Positions 35,843 through 45,770 of a stretch of DNA of 64,000 bases are shown piece by piece (position 1 is the first letter of the stretch; each line of letters opens with the position of its first letter). Location of the stretch: contig NZ_WBXO01000001.1 of the NCBI RefSeq assembly GCF_008933955.1, forward strand, positions 434,001 to 498,000. Direction: 5' to 3'. The notes below the pieces were generated by a model. The model searched no databases, was not told the DNA's origin, and worked only from the letters and a program-made list of their open reading frames with translations. A program made the translations under genes and the position numbers. This DNA comes from Heliorestis acidaminivorans. Its GTDB lineage: Bacteria; Bacillota; Desulfitobacteriia; Heliobacteriales; Heliobacteriaceae.

Positions 35843-37225
35843 TCATAGATTCTTTTCTGCTTTCAATTCTTGGACTAGACTTTTGAACAATCTACCACGC
35901 ACCTCATAACTTGGGAACATATCCCAGCTAGCACAAGCAGGACTTAACAAGACAACATCACCTGGCTCTGCGAACTCTGCTGACTTTTGTACCGTCTTAG
36001 CAAAGTCTTGAACTTCTACAATAGCGTCATCATTGTAACCTTGAGCGAGCAAAGCTTTTTTTATTGCTGAAGTCGCTTCTCCCACTAAAATAACTGCTTT
36101 AACTTTCTTACTTATCACTTCTGCTAATTGAGAAAAGTCGCTTCCTTTATTCTTGCCACCAGCTATAAGCACTATAGGTTGCTCATAAGACTCTATTGCT
36201 TTAATAGCCGCATCAGGATTAGTCCCTTTGGAATCATTCACATAGGTAACATCAGCAACAACTCCAGCTGGCTCCATGCGATGCTCTACAGGTCTAAATT
36301 TCTTCAAAGCTTCAATAACAGTAGCAGGCGCAATTCCTAAAGCTAAAGCCGCCGTAGATGCCGCCATGGCATTTTCAATATTATGAAGTCCTCGGATTTG
36401 CATATCTTTTACCTTTAGGAGAGATAAAGTTCCTGCTGAAGAGACAAAGCAAATTTGCTCACCATCAAAAAAAGCTCCTCTCTCTACTATACCTTTAGTA
36501 CTAAAGGTATAGACTTGCCCAGGGCAAGAACTGATAAAAGGCTTCAAAAGAGGATCGTCTCCATTAAGAACAGTTATATCGTCAGCACCTTGTTTGGCAT
36601 AGATACGGCGTTTAATTGCGCTGTACTCTTCCATCGTACCGTGACGATCAAGATGATCAGGTGTAATATTTAGAATCATCGCTACTTTTGGATGAAAACG
36701 TTGAACAGTTTCCAATTGAAAAGACGATACTTCAGCCACAACCCACTGATGAGCTGATAAACTTTCTACTTCTTCCACAAGAGGTGAGCCAATATTTCCA
36801 CCTACCAGAGGGTCCCAACCTGCTTCTTCCAGTATAGCGCCCATTAATGAAGTAGTCGTTGTCTTTCCATTCGTTCCTGTAATGGCAATAAAAGGCGCCT
36901 TTGATATTTGAAAAGCAAGCTCTAACTCACCAGTAATTTTAATGCCTTCTTCGAGAGCTGATTGTGCTGGTGCTACTGTAAGAGGAACGCCTGGACTCAT
37001 AACAACTTCTTGAAAAGCATGTTCAAGAAGTTCAGGATAGCCACCTCCGTAAATCTCAATGCCCCGTTCAGCAAAATCTTCAGGTACATTCATAGCTTCA
37101 CGTGGCTTTGTATCACATAAAGTAACTTGAGCACCTTTATTAGCAAGAGCTCTGGCGGCAGCGAGGCCACTTTTTCCAGCGCCCACAACAAGAACTTTAT
37201 TGTTTTTTAACTGCAATTCCTTCAA
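35843..37225 (-). CDS. murD: UDP-MurNAc-L-Ala-D-Glu ligase
   Basis: Adds D-Glu to UDP-MurNAc-L-Ala. 460 residues: KVLVVGAGKSGLAAARALA, ATP loop ITGTNGKTTTTSLMG, NITPDHLDRHGTMEEY, and C-terminal NDSKGTNPDAAIKAIES and VVLLSPACASWDMFPSYEVRG. TTG start, GGAAGGG about 12 bases upstream; 26 bases after mraY. Confidence 0.97.
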   Translation of the reverse strand: MKELQLKNNKVLVVGAGKSGLAAARALANKGAQVTLCDTKPREAMNVPEDFAERGIEIYGGGYPELLEHAFQEVVMSPGVPLTVAPAQSALEEGIKITGELELAFQISKAPFIAITGTNGKTTTTSLMGAILEEAGWDPLVGGNIGSPLVEEVESLSAHQWVVAEVSSFQLETVQRFHPKVAMILNITPDHLDRHGTMEEYSAIKRRIYAKQGADDITVLNGDDPLLKPFISSCPGQVYTFSTKGIVERGAFFDGEQICFVSSAGTLSLLKVKDMQIRGLHNIENAMAASTAALALGIAPATVIEALKKFRPVEHRMEPAGVVADVTYVNDSKGTNPDAAIKAIESYEQPIVLIAGGKNKGSDFSQLAEVISKKVKAVILVGEATSAIKKALLAQGYNDDAIVEVQDFAKTVQKSAEFAEPGDVVLLSPACASWDMFPSYEVRGRLFKSLVQELKAEKNL

Positions 37226-37251
37226 AGATTATTTCATCCCTTCCTGAACCG

Positions 37252-38217
37252 TCAAAATCGAATATTAAAGGCTAACATTGTTCCTAGTGATGCAGCAACA
37301 AGTGAGGCGGCCCAAAAAGTATACACTACCGTTTCTTCGCGCCATCCACCTAGTTCAAAGTGATGATGCAATGGACTCATACGAAAAATACGCTTTCCCG
37401 TAAGTTTAAATGAAGCTACTTGTAAGATTACAGAAAGAGCTTCCGCTACGAAAACAGCACCTAAGAGTGGCAAAATAAGCTCCGTACGTGTAATCATAGC
37501 TAGAGCTGCTATCGCCCCCCCTAGAGCAAGAGAGCCTGTGTCTCCCATAAACATACGAGCTGGATAGCGATTGAAGAACAAAAAACCAATACAACCACCT
37601 GCTAAAGCAGAAGCAAAAATAGCGGCGTCGGTAGCTCTTTCCGCAGAAGCTATTACTGCGAAAGCAAGAGCAACCCAGAAAGTCATGCCAGCAGCCAGCC
37701 CATCAAGACCATCAGCCAAATTCACAGCATTAGTTGTACCGACAATAAGGAAAAGAGCGAGGACATAGTACCAAATGCCTACATCCCACCAAGCATTCAT
37801 GAAAGGAATGTACAGGGCTGTACCCCTATCAAGCAAATGGACAATACCATATATCAACAACGCTGAGATGACCAGCTGACCTGTTATTTTCTGGTAGGCA
37901 CGTAACCCTAAGTTACGCTTTTTAACAACTTTAATAAAATCATCTGTAAAACCTATAAGACCAAAGCCAAGAGTTCCTAATAATAACATGGCCATTTCTG
38001 TAGAGTAACCATGAGGCACTAATGCACCTAAGGGGATGGCAAAGAGAAATAGAATACCACCCATCGTAGGCGTTCCTGCTTTAATTAAATGACCTTTTGG
38101 GCCATCTTCTCGAATACTCTGACCAAACTTAAGCCGTCTTAAGAAAGGAATTAACCATGGTCCTGTTATCAATCCTATGGCAGATGCAATTATAAAAGCA
38201 TAGAACAATGATTCCAT
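37252..38217 (-). CDS. mraY: Phospho-MurNAc-pentapeptide transferase MraY
   Basis: Integral membrane enzyme making lipid I from UDP-MurNAc-pentapeptide and undecaprenyl phosphate. 321 residues, ten transmembrane helices, with GTPTMGGILFLFA, GFTDDFIKVVKKRNLGL, NAVNLADGLDGLAAG, NRYPARMFMGDTGSLALGG and SPLHHHFELGGW, all catalytic signatures of MraY. ATG with GAAGGGAAG upstream. Confidence 0.98.
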   Translation of the reverse strand: MESLFYAFIIASAIGLITGPWLIPFLRRLKFGQSIREDGPKGHLIKAGTPTMGGILFLFAIPLGALVPHGYSTEMAMLLLGTLGFGLIGFTDDFIKVVKKRNLGLRAYQKITGQLVISALLIYGIVHLLDRGTALYIPFMNAWWDVGIWYYVLALFLIVGTTNAVNLADGLDGLAAGMTFWVALAFAVIASAERATDAAIFASALAGGCIGFLFFNRYPARMFMGDTGSLALGGAIAALAMITRTELILPLLGAVFVAEALSVILQVASFKLTGKRIFRMSPLHHHFELGGWREETVVYTFWAASLVAASLGTMLAFNIRF

Positions 38218-38238
38218 CTTATCTCTTCCCTTCAGGCA

Positions 38239-39723
38239 TCAGCTTAGATCTTTAACCAGGACAGCAACTAAACTCTCTAAGCCCATACCACGAGAGGCTT
38301 TTACAAGCACATAGTCTCCTTCCTGAAGCAATTCTGCTGTCGATTCAGTACTATCTTGGCGAGATGAATAAGTGTAAATTTTTTCTTCTTCCATCCCTGC
38401 TTGTAAAGCACCTTTGGCAATATGTAAACCTAGAGAACCAATTGTGACGAGGAGATCGTAACCTTGTCGATAAACTTCCTCCCCCACCTGATTATGAAAA
38501 AGAACAGCTTCTTCACCTAACTCGTACATATCTCCAAGTATTGCAACTTTTCGGCCTTGTTTAGCCATTTCGGACAAAGTTTTCAATGCTGCTACCATAG
38601 CTGTGGGATTAGCATTATAAGCATCATTAATCAGTGTAATCTTGTCTCTTAGACGATAAGTTTCCCAGCGCAAAGAAGAGAGGCGAGCTGAAGCTAAAGC
38701 TTGAGAAGCTCTAGTCAATTCAACATTAAGCCTTCTGGCTACGACTATAGCCGATAGTGCATTAGCAACCTGATGTTTACCAGGTAAAGAAAGTTGAAAA
38801 GATTGCACTTCCGACTTTTCGCATTTTTTTCCATCTCTATGATAGCATATCCACTGGTAAGATACTTTCGAACCATCAAGACCTAAAGATTCTATATTTT
38901 TAGCTACAATAGCTTCAATAATTGCCTCTTCAGGTTCTTTACTAGCTTCAATGGTCTTTAATAAATCGTCATAATCAGTACTATAGAAAATCTTATGACA
39001 TGCAACATGTTGAGCTTGTTCTACAACCAACTTGTCTTCACCGTTTACAACAGCTAATCCATCACTAGGTAAAGCCTGAAGCAATTCACCTTTAGCCTTG
39101 GCAATAGCCTCCATTGAACCTAAAAGTTCTAAATGAACAGGACCAATATTAGTCAAGACACCAATGGTAGGTTTGGCAATTTGACATAGCTCTGTAATTT
39201 GACCTTGGCCACGCATGCCCATTTCCACCACAAGCGCTTCATGGTCTGGCTGCATCGAAAGAATAGTAAGCGGTAAGCCTAACTCATTGTTGAAATTCCC
39301 TGGACTTTTCATAACTTTGAGCGAACTCTCTAATGCTCTAGCCAGCAGATCTTTAGTCGATGTTTTGCCTGTTGAGCCGGTTACAGCGATCACAGGAATA
39401 TCCATAGTCTGACGATATTGTCGAGCAGCTGCTTGCACAGCTTGTAATACATCATTAACTACGATTAAGGCTTGTTGAGGACCTAGTTGTTCTAGCCAAA
39501 AGCTATCGATTTTTTGAACAACAGCACCAGCAACGCCGCTATTTAAAGCTTGCGGAATAAAATTATGGCCATCTGTGTTTTGACCCATGAAGGCGAAAAA
39601 TAAATCACCCTGCGCCAATTGACGACTATCAATATGAGCAAGACCAGAAAAAACAGCTTCTTCATTGCCGTAAACAGTACCATTCATCCAGCGAGCTAAA
39701 TCTATAATTTTAAGCTTTTTCAT
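38239..39723 (-). CDS. murF: UDP-MurNAc-tripeptide D-Ala-D-Ala ligase
   Basis: Adds D-Ala-D-Ala to the muropeptide precursor. 494 residues: DSRQLAQGDLFFAFMGQNTDG, ATP loop VTGSTGKTSTKDLLARAL, NFNNELGLPLTIL, MGMRGQGQITELCQIAKPTI and INDAYNANPTAMVAAL. The start overlaps the murE stop by 14 bases, so translation is coupled. Confidence 0.97.
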   Translation of the reverse strand: MKKLKIIDLARWMNGTVYGNEEAVFSGLAHIDSRQLAQGDLFFAFMGQNTDGHNFIPQALNSGVAGAVVQKIDSFWLEQLGPQQALIVVNDVLQAVQAAARQYRQTMDIPVIAVTGSTGKTSTKDLLARALESSLKVMKSPGNFNNELGLPLTILSMQPDHEALVVEMGMRGQGQITELCQIAKPTIGVLTNIGPVHLELLGSMEAIAKAKGELLQALPSDGLAVVNGEDKLVVEQAQHVACHKIFYSTDYDDLLKTIEASKEPEEAIIEAIVAKNIESLGLDGSKVSYQWICYHRDGKKCEKSEVQSFQLSLPGKHQVANALSAIVVARRLNVELTRASQALASARLSSLRWETYRLRDKITLINDAYNANPTAMVAALKTLSEMAKQGRKVAILGDMYELGEEAVLFHNQVGEEVYRQGYDLLVTIGSLGLHIAKGALQAGMEEEKIYTYSSRQDSTESTAELLQEGDYVLVKASRGMGLESLVAVLVKDLS

Positions 39724-41254
39724 AGCCTAACCCCCGCAGTATTTCTGTGGCTACTTCACGATCGTCAAAAGGAAATACTTCAGTACCGATGATTTGATAA
39801 GTTTCGTGACCTTTTCCAGCAATCAATATGAGATCGTCAGCTTCAGCAAGCATTAAAGCTCTCTTAATAGCAGATTTACGATCTACAATCACTTCGTAAC
39901 TAGTCTCTGTTACACCATGAATGCCCGGTAAAATATCTTCAATAATTTGCTCTGGCTTCTCTGTTCTGGGGTTGTCTGAAGTGATCACTACCCAATCACT
40001 CCATTGAGCTGCAACGGAACCCATTTTGGGGCGTTTCGTCCGATCGCGATCACCGCCACAGCCCACAACAGTGATTAATCTTTTTCGAGCTACTTTTTTT
40101 GCTGTCATCAAAACATTTTCTAAACCATCAGGCGTATGAGCATAATCAACAATCACGCTGAATGGTTGCCCTTGATCAACAGTCTCAAAGCGTCCTGGTA
40201 CACCTTTTACTGCCCTAAGAGCTTCAATAATTTGCTTTTCTTCTACACCTTCTGCATAAGCAATTGCAAAAGCAGAAAGAGCATTAGATAAATTAAATAG
40301 TCCTGTTAATTGTAACTTCATTGTAACCTTCCCTCTCGGATAGGTTACGTCACAAGAAGCTCCTTTAGGCGTTACAAGACAATTTGTTCCTCTGATCATG
40401 GCCCCTTCATGAAGACCATAGGTAATTATGGGTACAGAACATTCTTGACAAAAGAAAGGCCCATGCAAGTCATCATTATTGATGATTGCTCGCTTGGGAG
40501 TCTTCTTTTCACCTTGTTCTAGCTTTTTGAACAAAATACTTTTGGCTTCTCGATAGTTCTCTATCGTTCCATGATAATCAAGATGATCTTGAGTTAAGTT
40601 TGTAAAGATAGCGTAATCGAATTCCACATGATCAACTCGACCCTGATCTAGAGCATGCGATGATACTTCCATGACAACTGCATGAGCACCTGCATGTTCC
40701 ATCTTCGCCAATAAAGCTTGAAGATCTAAAGATTCTGGTGTTGTATGTGTTGCTAGCCAGGAGCGCTCACCTAGTCGATTGCCTATCGTTCCAATTACGG
40801 CAACGGAAAGGCCTTTAGCTCGCAAAACTGCTTCCACAAGATGAGTCGTTGTTGTCTTACCATTAGTACCTGTAATGCCGATCATTAACATTTTTTGAGA
40901 GGGGTTATTATGAAAATTGCAAGCCCCCTGACTGAGACTATCACGACTAGAAGTAACTAGAATTTGGGGGACTTCTAATTTAAGAAATCTTTCTACAACT
41001 AGAACAGTAGCACCTTTTGCTACAGCTTGAGCGGCAAAGTCATGGCCGTCAAACTTTAAGCCAGGTATACAAAAAAAGAGAAAGCCCGGTTTAACTTGCC
41101 TAGAATCATAGGCAAGGCCCGAGATTTCTTCTTTTAATAATGCCAAAGAGGTATCCTCACCATCCTGTTGCTTGGTCATGATTCTAGGATGATTAACTTT
41201 ATAAGTACGTACCTCTTTAATGTTAACTCCATCAAGGACCTTGCCCAATTCCAT
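39710..41254 (-). CDS. murE: UDP-MurNAc-dipeptide-diaminopimelate ligase
   Basis: Adds the third residue of the stem peptide. 514 residues: DSRQVKPGFLFFCIPG, ATP loop GITGTNGKTTTTHLVEAVL, TNLTQDHLDYHGTIENYREA and the substrate-specifying DNPR motif in TSDNPRTEKPEQI, which indicates meso-diaminopimelate. Start ATG at 41252-41254 after GGGAGGG; an ATG six codons earlier is upstream of that Shine-Dalgarno. Confidence 0.97.
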   Translation of the reverse strand: MELGKVLDGVNIKEVRTYKVNHPRIMTKQQDGEDTSLALLKEEISGLAYDSRQVKPGFLFFCIPGLKFDGHDFAAQAVAKGATVLVVERFLKLEVPQILVTSSRDSLSQGACNFHNNPSQKMLMIGITGTNGKTTTTHLVEAVLRAKGLSVAVIGTIGNRLGERSWLATHTTPESLDLQALLAKMEHAGAHAVVMEVSSHALDQGRVDHVEFDYAIFTNLTQDHLDYHGTIENYREAKSILFKKLEQGEKKTPKRAIINNDDLHGPFFCQECSVPIITYGLHEGAMIRGTNCLVTPKGASCDVTYPRGKVTMKLQLTGLFNLSNALSAFAIAYAEGVEEKQIIEALRAVKGVPGRFETVDQGQPFSVIVDYAHTPDGLENVLMTAKKVARKRLITVVGCGGDRDRTKRPKMGSVAAQWSDWVVITSDNPRTEKPEQIIEDILPGIHGVTETSYEVIVDRKSAIKRALMLAEADDLILIAGKGHETYQIIGTEVFPFDDREVATEILRGLGYEKA

Positions 41255-41311
41255 GACAGTTCCCTCCCTCATAACTACTTATTATATCCTTTTTTTCTAT
41301 TATTATACAAA

Positions 41312-43459
41312 CTACGGCCCTTGCTCATCGAGGGGTAAGAAGTCAACTCTTACTACGGTACCTACAGGTACTTTTGTTCCTGCTTCTATACTTTGACTAC
41401 CAGCCAATCCTGTGCCATATATCTCTAGAGACAAACCAGCTCTCGTTAATAACTCACTAGCTTGACGTATAGTTTTACCGCGTACATCAGGACAGATAGT
41501 TTCTGTTGCTTCTTCTGTTTGGAATACATCTTCATGGTCGTCTAAGTATAAAATAACAGCCGTTCGAGGTGAGACAACTTCTCCTGCTTTAGGTAGTTGA
41601 CCTACAACGCGCGTTCCAAAACCTTCTGAAGCTACACCAAGAGTAACACCAGATAAGATTTGCTCTGCTTCATAAATATCTAAGCCTGTAAGTTGAGGGA
41701 CTACCACTTCTTGAACTGCTTCAGACATCATGGCTGTAGGTGCCTGTTGATTTACTACTTGTGGTTGAATACCTAAGTGTCTTAAAGTGTCAACCATTAT
41801 AGCTCTAAATATAGGCGCCGCCACAAGACCGCCGTAATAAGGCATGCCTTCTGGAGCATCAACAACAACAAGGGCAACAATCTCTGGATCATTAGCTGGT
41901 GCTAATCCAACGAAAGAGGCTACATATTCCCTTTCCATATATCCGCCACCAGGCTTAATCTTTTGAGCTGTTCCTGTCTTTCCACCTACTCGGTAACCTT
42001 CTAGGTAAGCATTTCGACCTGTACCATAAGTAACTACAGACTCTAGAATTAAATTTAACTCTTCAGCTGTTTCTTTAGAGACAACTTTTCTTACCATTTC
42101 AGGCTCAAACTTCTCAACAACAGCGCCCTGGGCATCGATGACTTTCTCAACAAGCTGAGGCTTCATCAGTTTCCCATCATTAGCTACGGCAGATATAGCT
42201 GTAATCAATTGAATCGGTGTCATAGCGTTGGCCTGACCAATGGACATGGTTGCTAAATCAATAGTTTTGGCTGCATTACGCGGCACAAGAATCCCGCTTG
42301 CTTCACCGTTCATAGGAATTCCTGTAGGTGTGCCAAAGCCAAAAGCGTGAAGATAACGGTAAAAACCATCTAAACCTAAATTCATACCGATCGTTACAAA
42401 GCCTGGGTTACAAGAGTTTTGGACTACTTCTGCAAAATCTTGTTGCCCATGTCCCTCATGCTTCCAACAGCGCAAACGCTGTTTGTCTACCATGATATAA
42501 CCAGGACACTGGTAATGCTCTGTATCTTCGAGAGCTCTTTCCTCCATAGCAGCAGCGGCTGTCACGATTTTGAATGTCGAACCTGGTTCATAGATATCGT
42601 TAATAGCCCTGTTACGTCGAGATGCATCAGGATAAAGATGTCGTTCATTAGGATCGAAAGTCGGTCGATTCGACAAAGCTAGAATTCGTCCTGTTTTGGC
42701 TTCCATCACAATAACAGTTGCGCCTTTGGGATTACGCTCTCGTTCGAGCTTATCTAACTCCCGTTCCACAATGTATTGTATAGTCTCATCAATAGTTAGC
42801 ACGACACCATGACCATCAACAGGTCGAATAAAAGCATGTTGAGCTTGAGGCAATTCCCGATTGGCCGCATCATATTCAGCTACCAACTTACCAGGGATGC
42901 CTCGCAATTGTTGATCAAAGATTAACTCTAAGCCTTCTAAGCCACGAGAGTCAATATCAGTAATGCCAAGTATATGAGAAGCTAGTTTGCCTTTCTCATA
43001 ATAGCGTCTGCTTTCAGGTATATAATCAATGCCTGGTAAGCTTAACTGTCTTAACTGCGCTACTTTTTCAGGATCTACCTTTCTCAGTACCCAGACAAAC
43101 CCTGTATTTTTGCGCGTAATTTTTTCGTAAACATCTTCTTCATCCATCTCTAAGATTCTACTCAAATGTTGAGCCGTTTCACGTTCTTGCCCTCTCCGAC
43201 GAACTTCAGCTGGATTGGCAACTACAGAATCAACACTGATGGACACAGCTAGTGAACGCATATTCCGATCATAAATTGTACCACGCTTAGCTTCTACAGG
43301 CAGATCTCTTAAACGCACTTCTTCTGCCTTAGCAGAGTAAAAATCCCCCTGCAGAACCTGAATCCAGAACAAACGACCGATCAAAATAATCATTAACACT
43401 GCAAAAATTAAGAAAAGCTGTGTCGAACGCTTTTTCACCTGCACAGGTGTAGCAAACAC
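41312..43459 (-). CDS. Class B penicillin-binding protein with two PASTA domains (PBP2B/SpoVD type)
   Basis: Septal transpeptidase working with FtsW. With the GTG start at 43457-43459 (GGGAG eight bases upstream) it has 715 residues: one transmembrane helix (about 13-35), dimerisation domain, transpeptidase domain with YEPGSTFKIV (active serine), SCN and GGKTGTAQ motifs, then two C-terminal PASTA domains (about 590-645 and 650-705). Longer frames start inside a terminator-like hairpin region and are less likely. Two PASTA domains favour a vegetative PBP2B role; it is the only class B PBP in the cluster. Confidence 0.93.
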   Translation of the reverse strand: MFATPVQVKKRSTQLFLIFAVLMIILIGRLFWIQVLQGDFYSAKAEEVRLRDLPVEAKRGTIYDRNMRSLAVSISVDSVVANPAEVRRRGQERETAQHLSRILEMDEEDVYEKITRKNTGFVWVLRKVDPEKVAQLRQLSLPGIDYIPESRRYYEKGKLASHILGITDIDSRGLEGLELIFDQQLRGIPGKLVAEYDAANRELPQAQHAFIRPVDGHGVVLTIDETIQYIVERELDKLERERNPKGATVIVMEAKTGRILALSNRPTFDPNERHLYPDASRRNRAINDIYEPGSTFKIVTAAAAMEERALEDTEHYQCPGYIMVDKQRLRCWKHEGHGQQDFAEVVQNSCNPGFVTIGMNLGLDGFYRYLHAFGFGTPTGIPMNGEASGILVPRNAAKTIDLATMSIGQANAMTPIQLITAISAVANDGKLMKPQLVEKVIDAQGAVVEKFEPEMVRKVVSKETAEELNLILESVVTYGTGRNAYLEGYRVGGKTGTAQKIKPGGGYMEREYVASFVGLAPANDPEIVALVVVDAPEGMPYYGGLVAAPIFRAIMVDTLRHLGIQPQVVNQQAPTAMMSEAVQEVVVPQLTGLDIYEAEQILSGVTLGVASEGFGTRVVGQLPKAGEVVSPRTAVILYLDDHEDVFQTEEATETICPDVRGKTIRQASELLTRAGLSLEIYGTGLAGSQSIEAGTKVPVGTVVRVDFLPLDEQGP

Positions 43460-43478
43460 AGTATCCTCTCCCTTACCC

Positions 43479-43513
43479 AAAAAAACCAAATCCTCCCGGG
43501 TAACCCGAGAGGA
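43479..43513 (-). terminator. Terminator-like hairpin between ftsL and the PBP gene
   Basis: Minus strand: TCCTCTCGGG TTA CCCGGGAGGA (one mismatch), then TTTGG and TTTTTTT. It sits 20 bases before the chosen PBP start and about 75 bases after ftsL. It could attenuate transcription of murE and later genes. Confidence 0.65.
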
Positions 43514-43587
43514 CCCGTCGGTTGGCATCACCGGACCGTCCAACAAACATTATAGGGTTAAGTACGCATAGGAGCAATAGGCTTTTC

Positions 43588-44127
43588 TCAGGATTGGGCA
43601 AGCAAAGTAATATTAGATAGTTTGCTAAAAAAACGCGTAAGTGCCGCTAGCAGAGGATTTGTCCCTACGGGCGGTTCTTGCTTTGCTGTCAAGGCCACTT
43701 CATCCTCTTTAACCTCTTTAGCCTCTGCAACAGCAGCTACGGTCTTACTAGACACTCCACTATTATGTACAGACACAATCTGTGCTCCTGTAGGTGCTTG
43801 CATTCCGAGTTGAACCATGGCGATATTTTCAATTCTATCGAGTGATTGTAGGCGGTTTATTTCAACTTGTAGATAATCTACTGCATTTCGCTCTACTGTT
43901 AATTCTTGTCGAATATCTTGCACTTCTTTGCCCATATGGGCTACTGCTGCGTACTGAGCCACAACCATCAACCCGCAACCCATTAAAACCAAAGTCGCCG
44001 CCACCAAATTACGTTGATTCTTCCGTGACCGACGCTTTTTCACAATGACTGTCTGCTCTTCCTGCTTTGAGCCTGCTGTATCATAATGCTCAATCGGTTT
44101 CAGGACTTGAGCCGTGGCTTGTTTCAA
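43588..44127 (-). CDS. ftsL: FtsL-like division protein
   Basis: 179-residue bitopic protein: basic N-terminus (VKKRRSRKNQRN), one transmembrane helix (about 43-64), then a coiled-coil extracellular region with EVQDIRQELTVERNAVDYLQ and a MAQLGM-like MVQLGMQAPTGAQIV. FtsL forms the FtsQLB-type complex activating FtsW/PBP. The call rests on position between rsmH and the PBP plus architecture; primary sequence is poorly conserved. The C-terminal 60 residues are longer than usual. TTG start with GGGAGG upstream. Confidence 0.88.
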   Translation of the reverse strand: MKQATAQVLKPIEHYDTAGSKQEEQTVIVKKRRSRKNQRNLVAATLVLMGCGLMVVAQYAAVAHMGKEVQDIRQELTVERNAVDYLQVEINRLQSLDRIENIAMVQLGMQAPTGAQIVSVHNSGVSSKTVAAVAEAKEVKEDEVALTAKQEPPVGTNPLLAALTRFFSKLSNITLLAQS

Positions 44128-44174
44128 AACTATTCAACCTCCCTGTACATTAGAACTTGTGGACATCCTTGTCA

Positions 44175-45113
44175 TTATAATTTTTGTGCCGCTCTTAACT
44201 TGGCACTTTGTGCTCTTTTATTGTGAATTAATTCTTCCGATGAAGCTTCTACTGGTTTTTTCGTTAAAACTTTAAGCAGAGCTTCTTTACCACAGGCACA
44301 TACAGGTAAAGCCGGTGGGCAAATACAACGATGTGCTTGTTCGGCAAAAAATTGCTTTACCATACGATCTTCCAAAGAGTGGAAAGTAATTACAACAATT
44401 CTTCCTCCTGGCGCAAGCGCTTTTACAGCACCTTGCAAAGCTTCTTGCAAAGCACCTAGTTCATCATTAACAGCAATACGCAGAGCCTGAAAGATTCGCT
44501 TCGCTGGATGACCACCTTCTTGCCTTGCCGCCGCTGGAATTGCTTGGCGTATCACCTCAACAAGCTCTTCAGTTCTTTCAAAAGGCTTGTCCACTCTTCT
44601 ATTGACAATTTTTTGGGCAATTCGCTTGCCCCACCGCTCTTCCCCATAATTCCAAAAAATCTTACTTAAATCTTCCTCACTATATTCATTAAGCATCATA
44701 GCCGCTGTAATTGTACTATCTTGATTCATCCGCATATCTAAAGGGCCATCAAGTCGATAAGAAAAACCTCGTTCAGCTACATCTAACTGATGAGAAGAAA
44801 CACCGATATCTAACAAAATCCCATTTAGAGTTCCTGTGAGACCTAAATCTTCGACAACTTTTTCTAGATGACGAAAATTTGATTGCACCAAGGTGACTTG
44901 CGAAGCAAATTCCTTCAGCCTAGGTGCGGCTGCCGCTAATGCTTCTCGATCTTGATCTAATCCAATCAACCGCCCACGGCCCTGCAACTTCTGTAAAATA
45001 ACCTTGCTATGTCCTGCTCCACCTAAAGTTCCATCAAGATAGATCCCTTCTGGTTGCAGATGTAAATATTCTAATACTTCATGGAGAAGCACAGGCACGT
45101 GGTGAAAATTCAT
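44175..45113 (-). CDS. rsmH: 16S rRNA (cytosine1402-N4)-methyltransferase
   Basis: SAM-dependent methyltransferase of 16S rRNA. 312 residues: HVPVLLHEVLEYL, SAM site GIYLDGTLGGAGHS, NFRHLEKV, LDIGVSSHQLDVAERGFSY, GGHPAKRIFQALRIAVN and VITFHSLEDRMVK. Second gene of the dcw cluster after mraZ. ATG with AGGAGGA upstream. Confidence 0.98.
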   Translation of the reverse strand: MNFHHVPVLLHEVLEYLHLQPEGIYLDGTLGGAGHSKVILQKLQGRGRLIGLDQDREALAAAAPRLKEFASQVTLVQSNFRHLEKVVEDLGLTGTLNGILLDIGVSSHQLDVAERGFSYRLDGPLDMRMNQDSTITAAMMLNEYSEEDLSKIFWNYGEERWGKRIAQKIVNRRVDKPFERTEELVEVIRQAIPAAARQEGGHPAKRIFQALRIAVNDELGALQEALQGAVKALAPGGRIVVITFHSLEDRMVKQFFAEQAHRCICPPALPVCACGKEALLKVLTKKPVEASSEELIHNKRAQSAKLRAAQKL

Positions 45114-45175
45114 AATCTACAAGTCCTCCTGTGATATCTAACTTCGTTATTTATAATGTAAAACTAGCTTGCCAC

Positions 45176-45607
45176 TTATAACTCAAAATCAACAAGCTTT
45201 TCAGCTACTTCTTCAAAATCCATATCGCTTTGCTCGTTATATTCTTGCCAACGTTCTTGACTCCAGATCTCAATCCTAGTTCCAACCCCAATAATAATTA
45301 CATCTTTCTCTAAAACACCATATTGACGCAAATGTTGAGGCAACAAAAAACGCCCTTGTTTATCTAATTCGCATTCTGCCGCTCCAGAGAAAAAGAACCG
45401 TTGGAAAGAACGTGCATCAGCTCTTGTGAAAGGCAGCTTCTTAATTTTCTCTTCTAACCGACGCCACTCTTCGGGAGGATAGATAAAAAGACAGCCGTCT
45501 AAGCCCTTGGTTACAACGAATTGTTCACCCAGGGCTTCTCGAAAACGAGAGGGCAAGAATAGCCGCCCTTTCCCATCAATGCTGTGTTGATATTCTCCCA
45601 TGAACAT
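45176..45607 (-). CDS. mraZ: Transcriptional regulator MraZ
   Basis: Ring-forming DNA-binding protein that controls its own dcw operon. 143 residues with two AbrB/MraZ-type domains: [20 protein letters not shown] and [19 protein letters not shown], each with the DxxGRxxxP signature. The ATG has no clear Shine-Dalgarno. Four direct repeats lie just upstream and are its probable operator. Confidence 0.97.
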   Translation of the reverse strand: MFMGEYQHSIDGKGRLFLPSRFREALGEQFVVTKGLDGCLFIYPPEEWRRLEEKIKKLPFTRADARSFQRFFFSGAAECELDKQGRFLLPQHLRQYGVLEKDVIIIGVGTRIEIWSQERWQEYNEQSDMDFEEVAEKLVDFEL

Positions 45608-45617
45608 CGATTGTCCA

Positions 45618-45653
45618 CCACTTTAACCCACTTTACTACCACTTCACACCACT
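45618..45653 (-). promoter_or_regulatory. MraZ operator: four direct AGTGG repeats
   Basis: Minus strand AGTGG at 45649-45653, 45639-45643, 45628-45632 and 45618-45622, spaced 10, 11 and 10 bp, right before mraZ. Arrays of GTGG/TGGG-type direct repeats with about one helical turn spacing are known MraZ targets. The match in position and period makes the call strong. Confidence 0.85.
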
Positions 45654-45713
45654 ATGTTCCACACAGGAATCTTTTTTCCTTCTAGGTTAAGCAAAAATAT
45701 GGGAGAAATATAT

Positions 45714-45748
45714 AAAAAAGGACTTCAGTCCTTAAAACTGAAGTCCTT
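45714..45748 (-). terminator. Intrinsic terminator after ubiX
   Basis: Minus strand: AAGGACTTCAGT and ACTGAAGTCCTT around a 7-nt loop, then TTTTTT. It lies 23 bases after the ubiX stop and insulates the dcw cluster. Confidence 0.93.
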
Positions 45749-45770
45749 CACAAGGTTTTATTATATCAAA

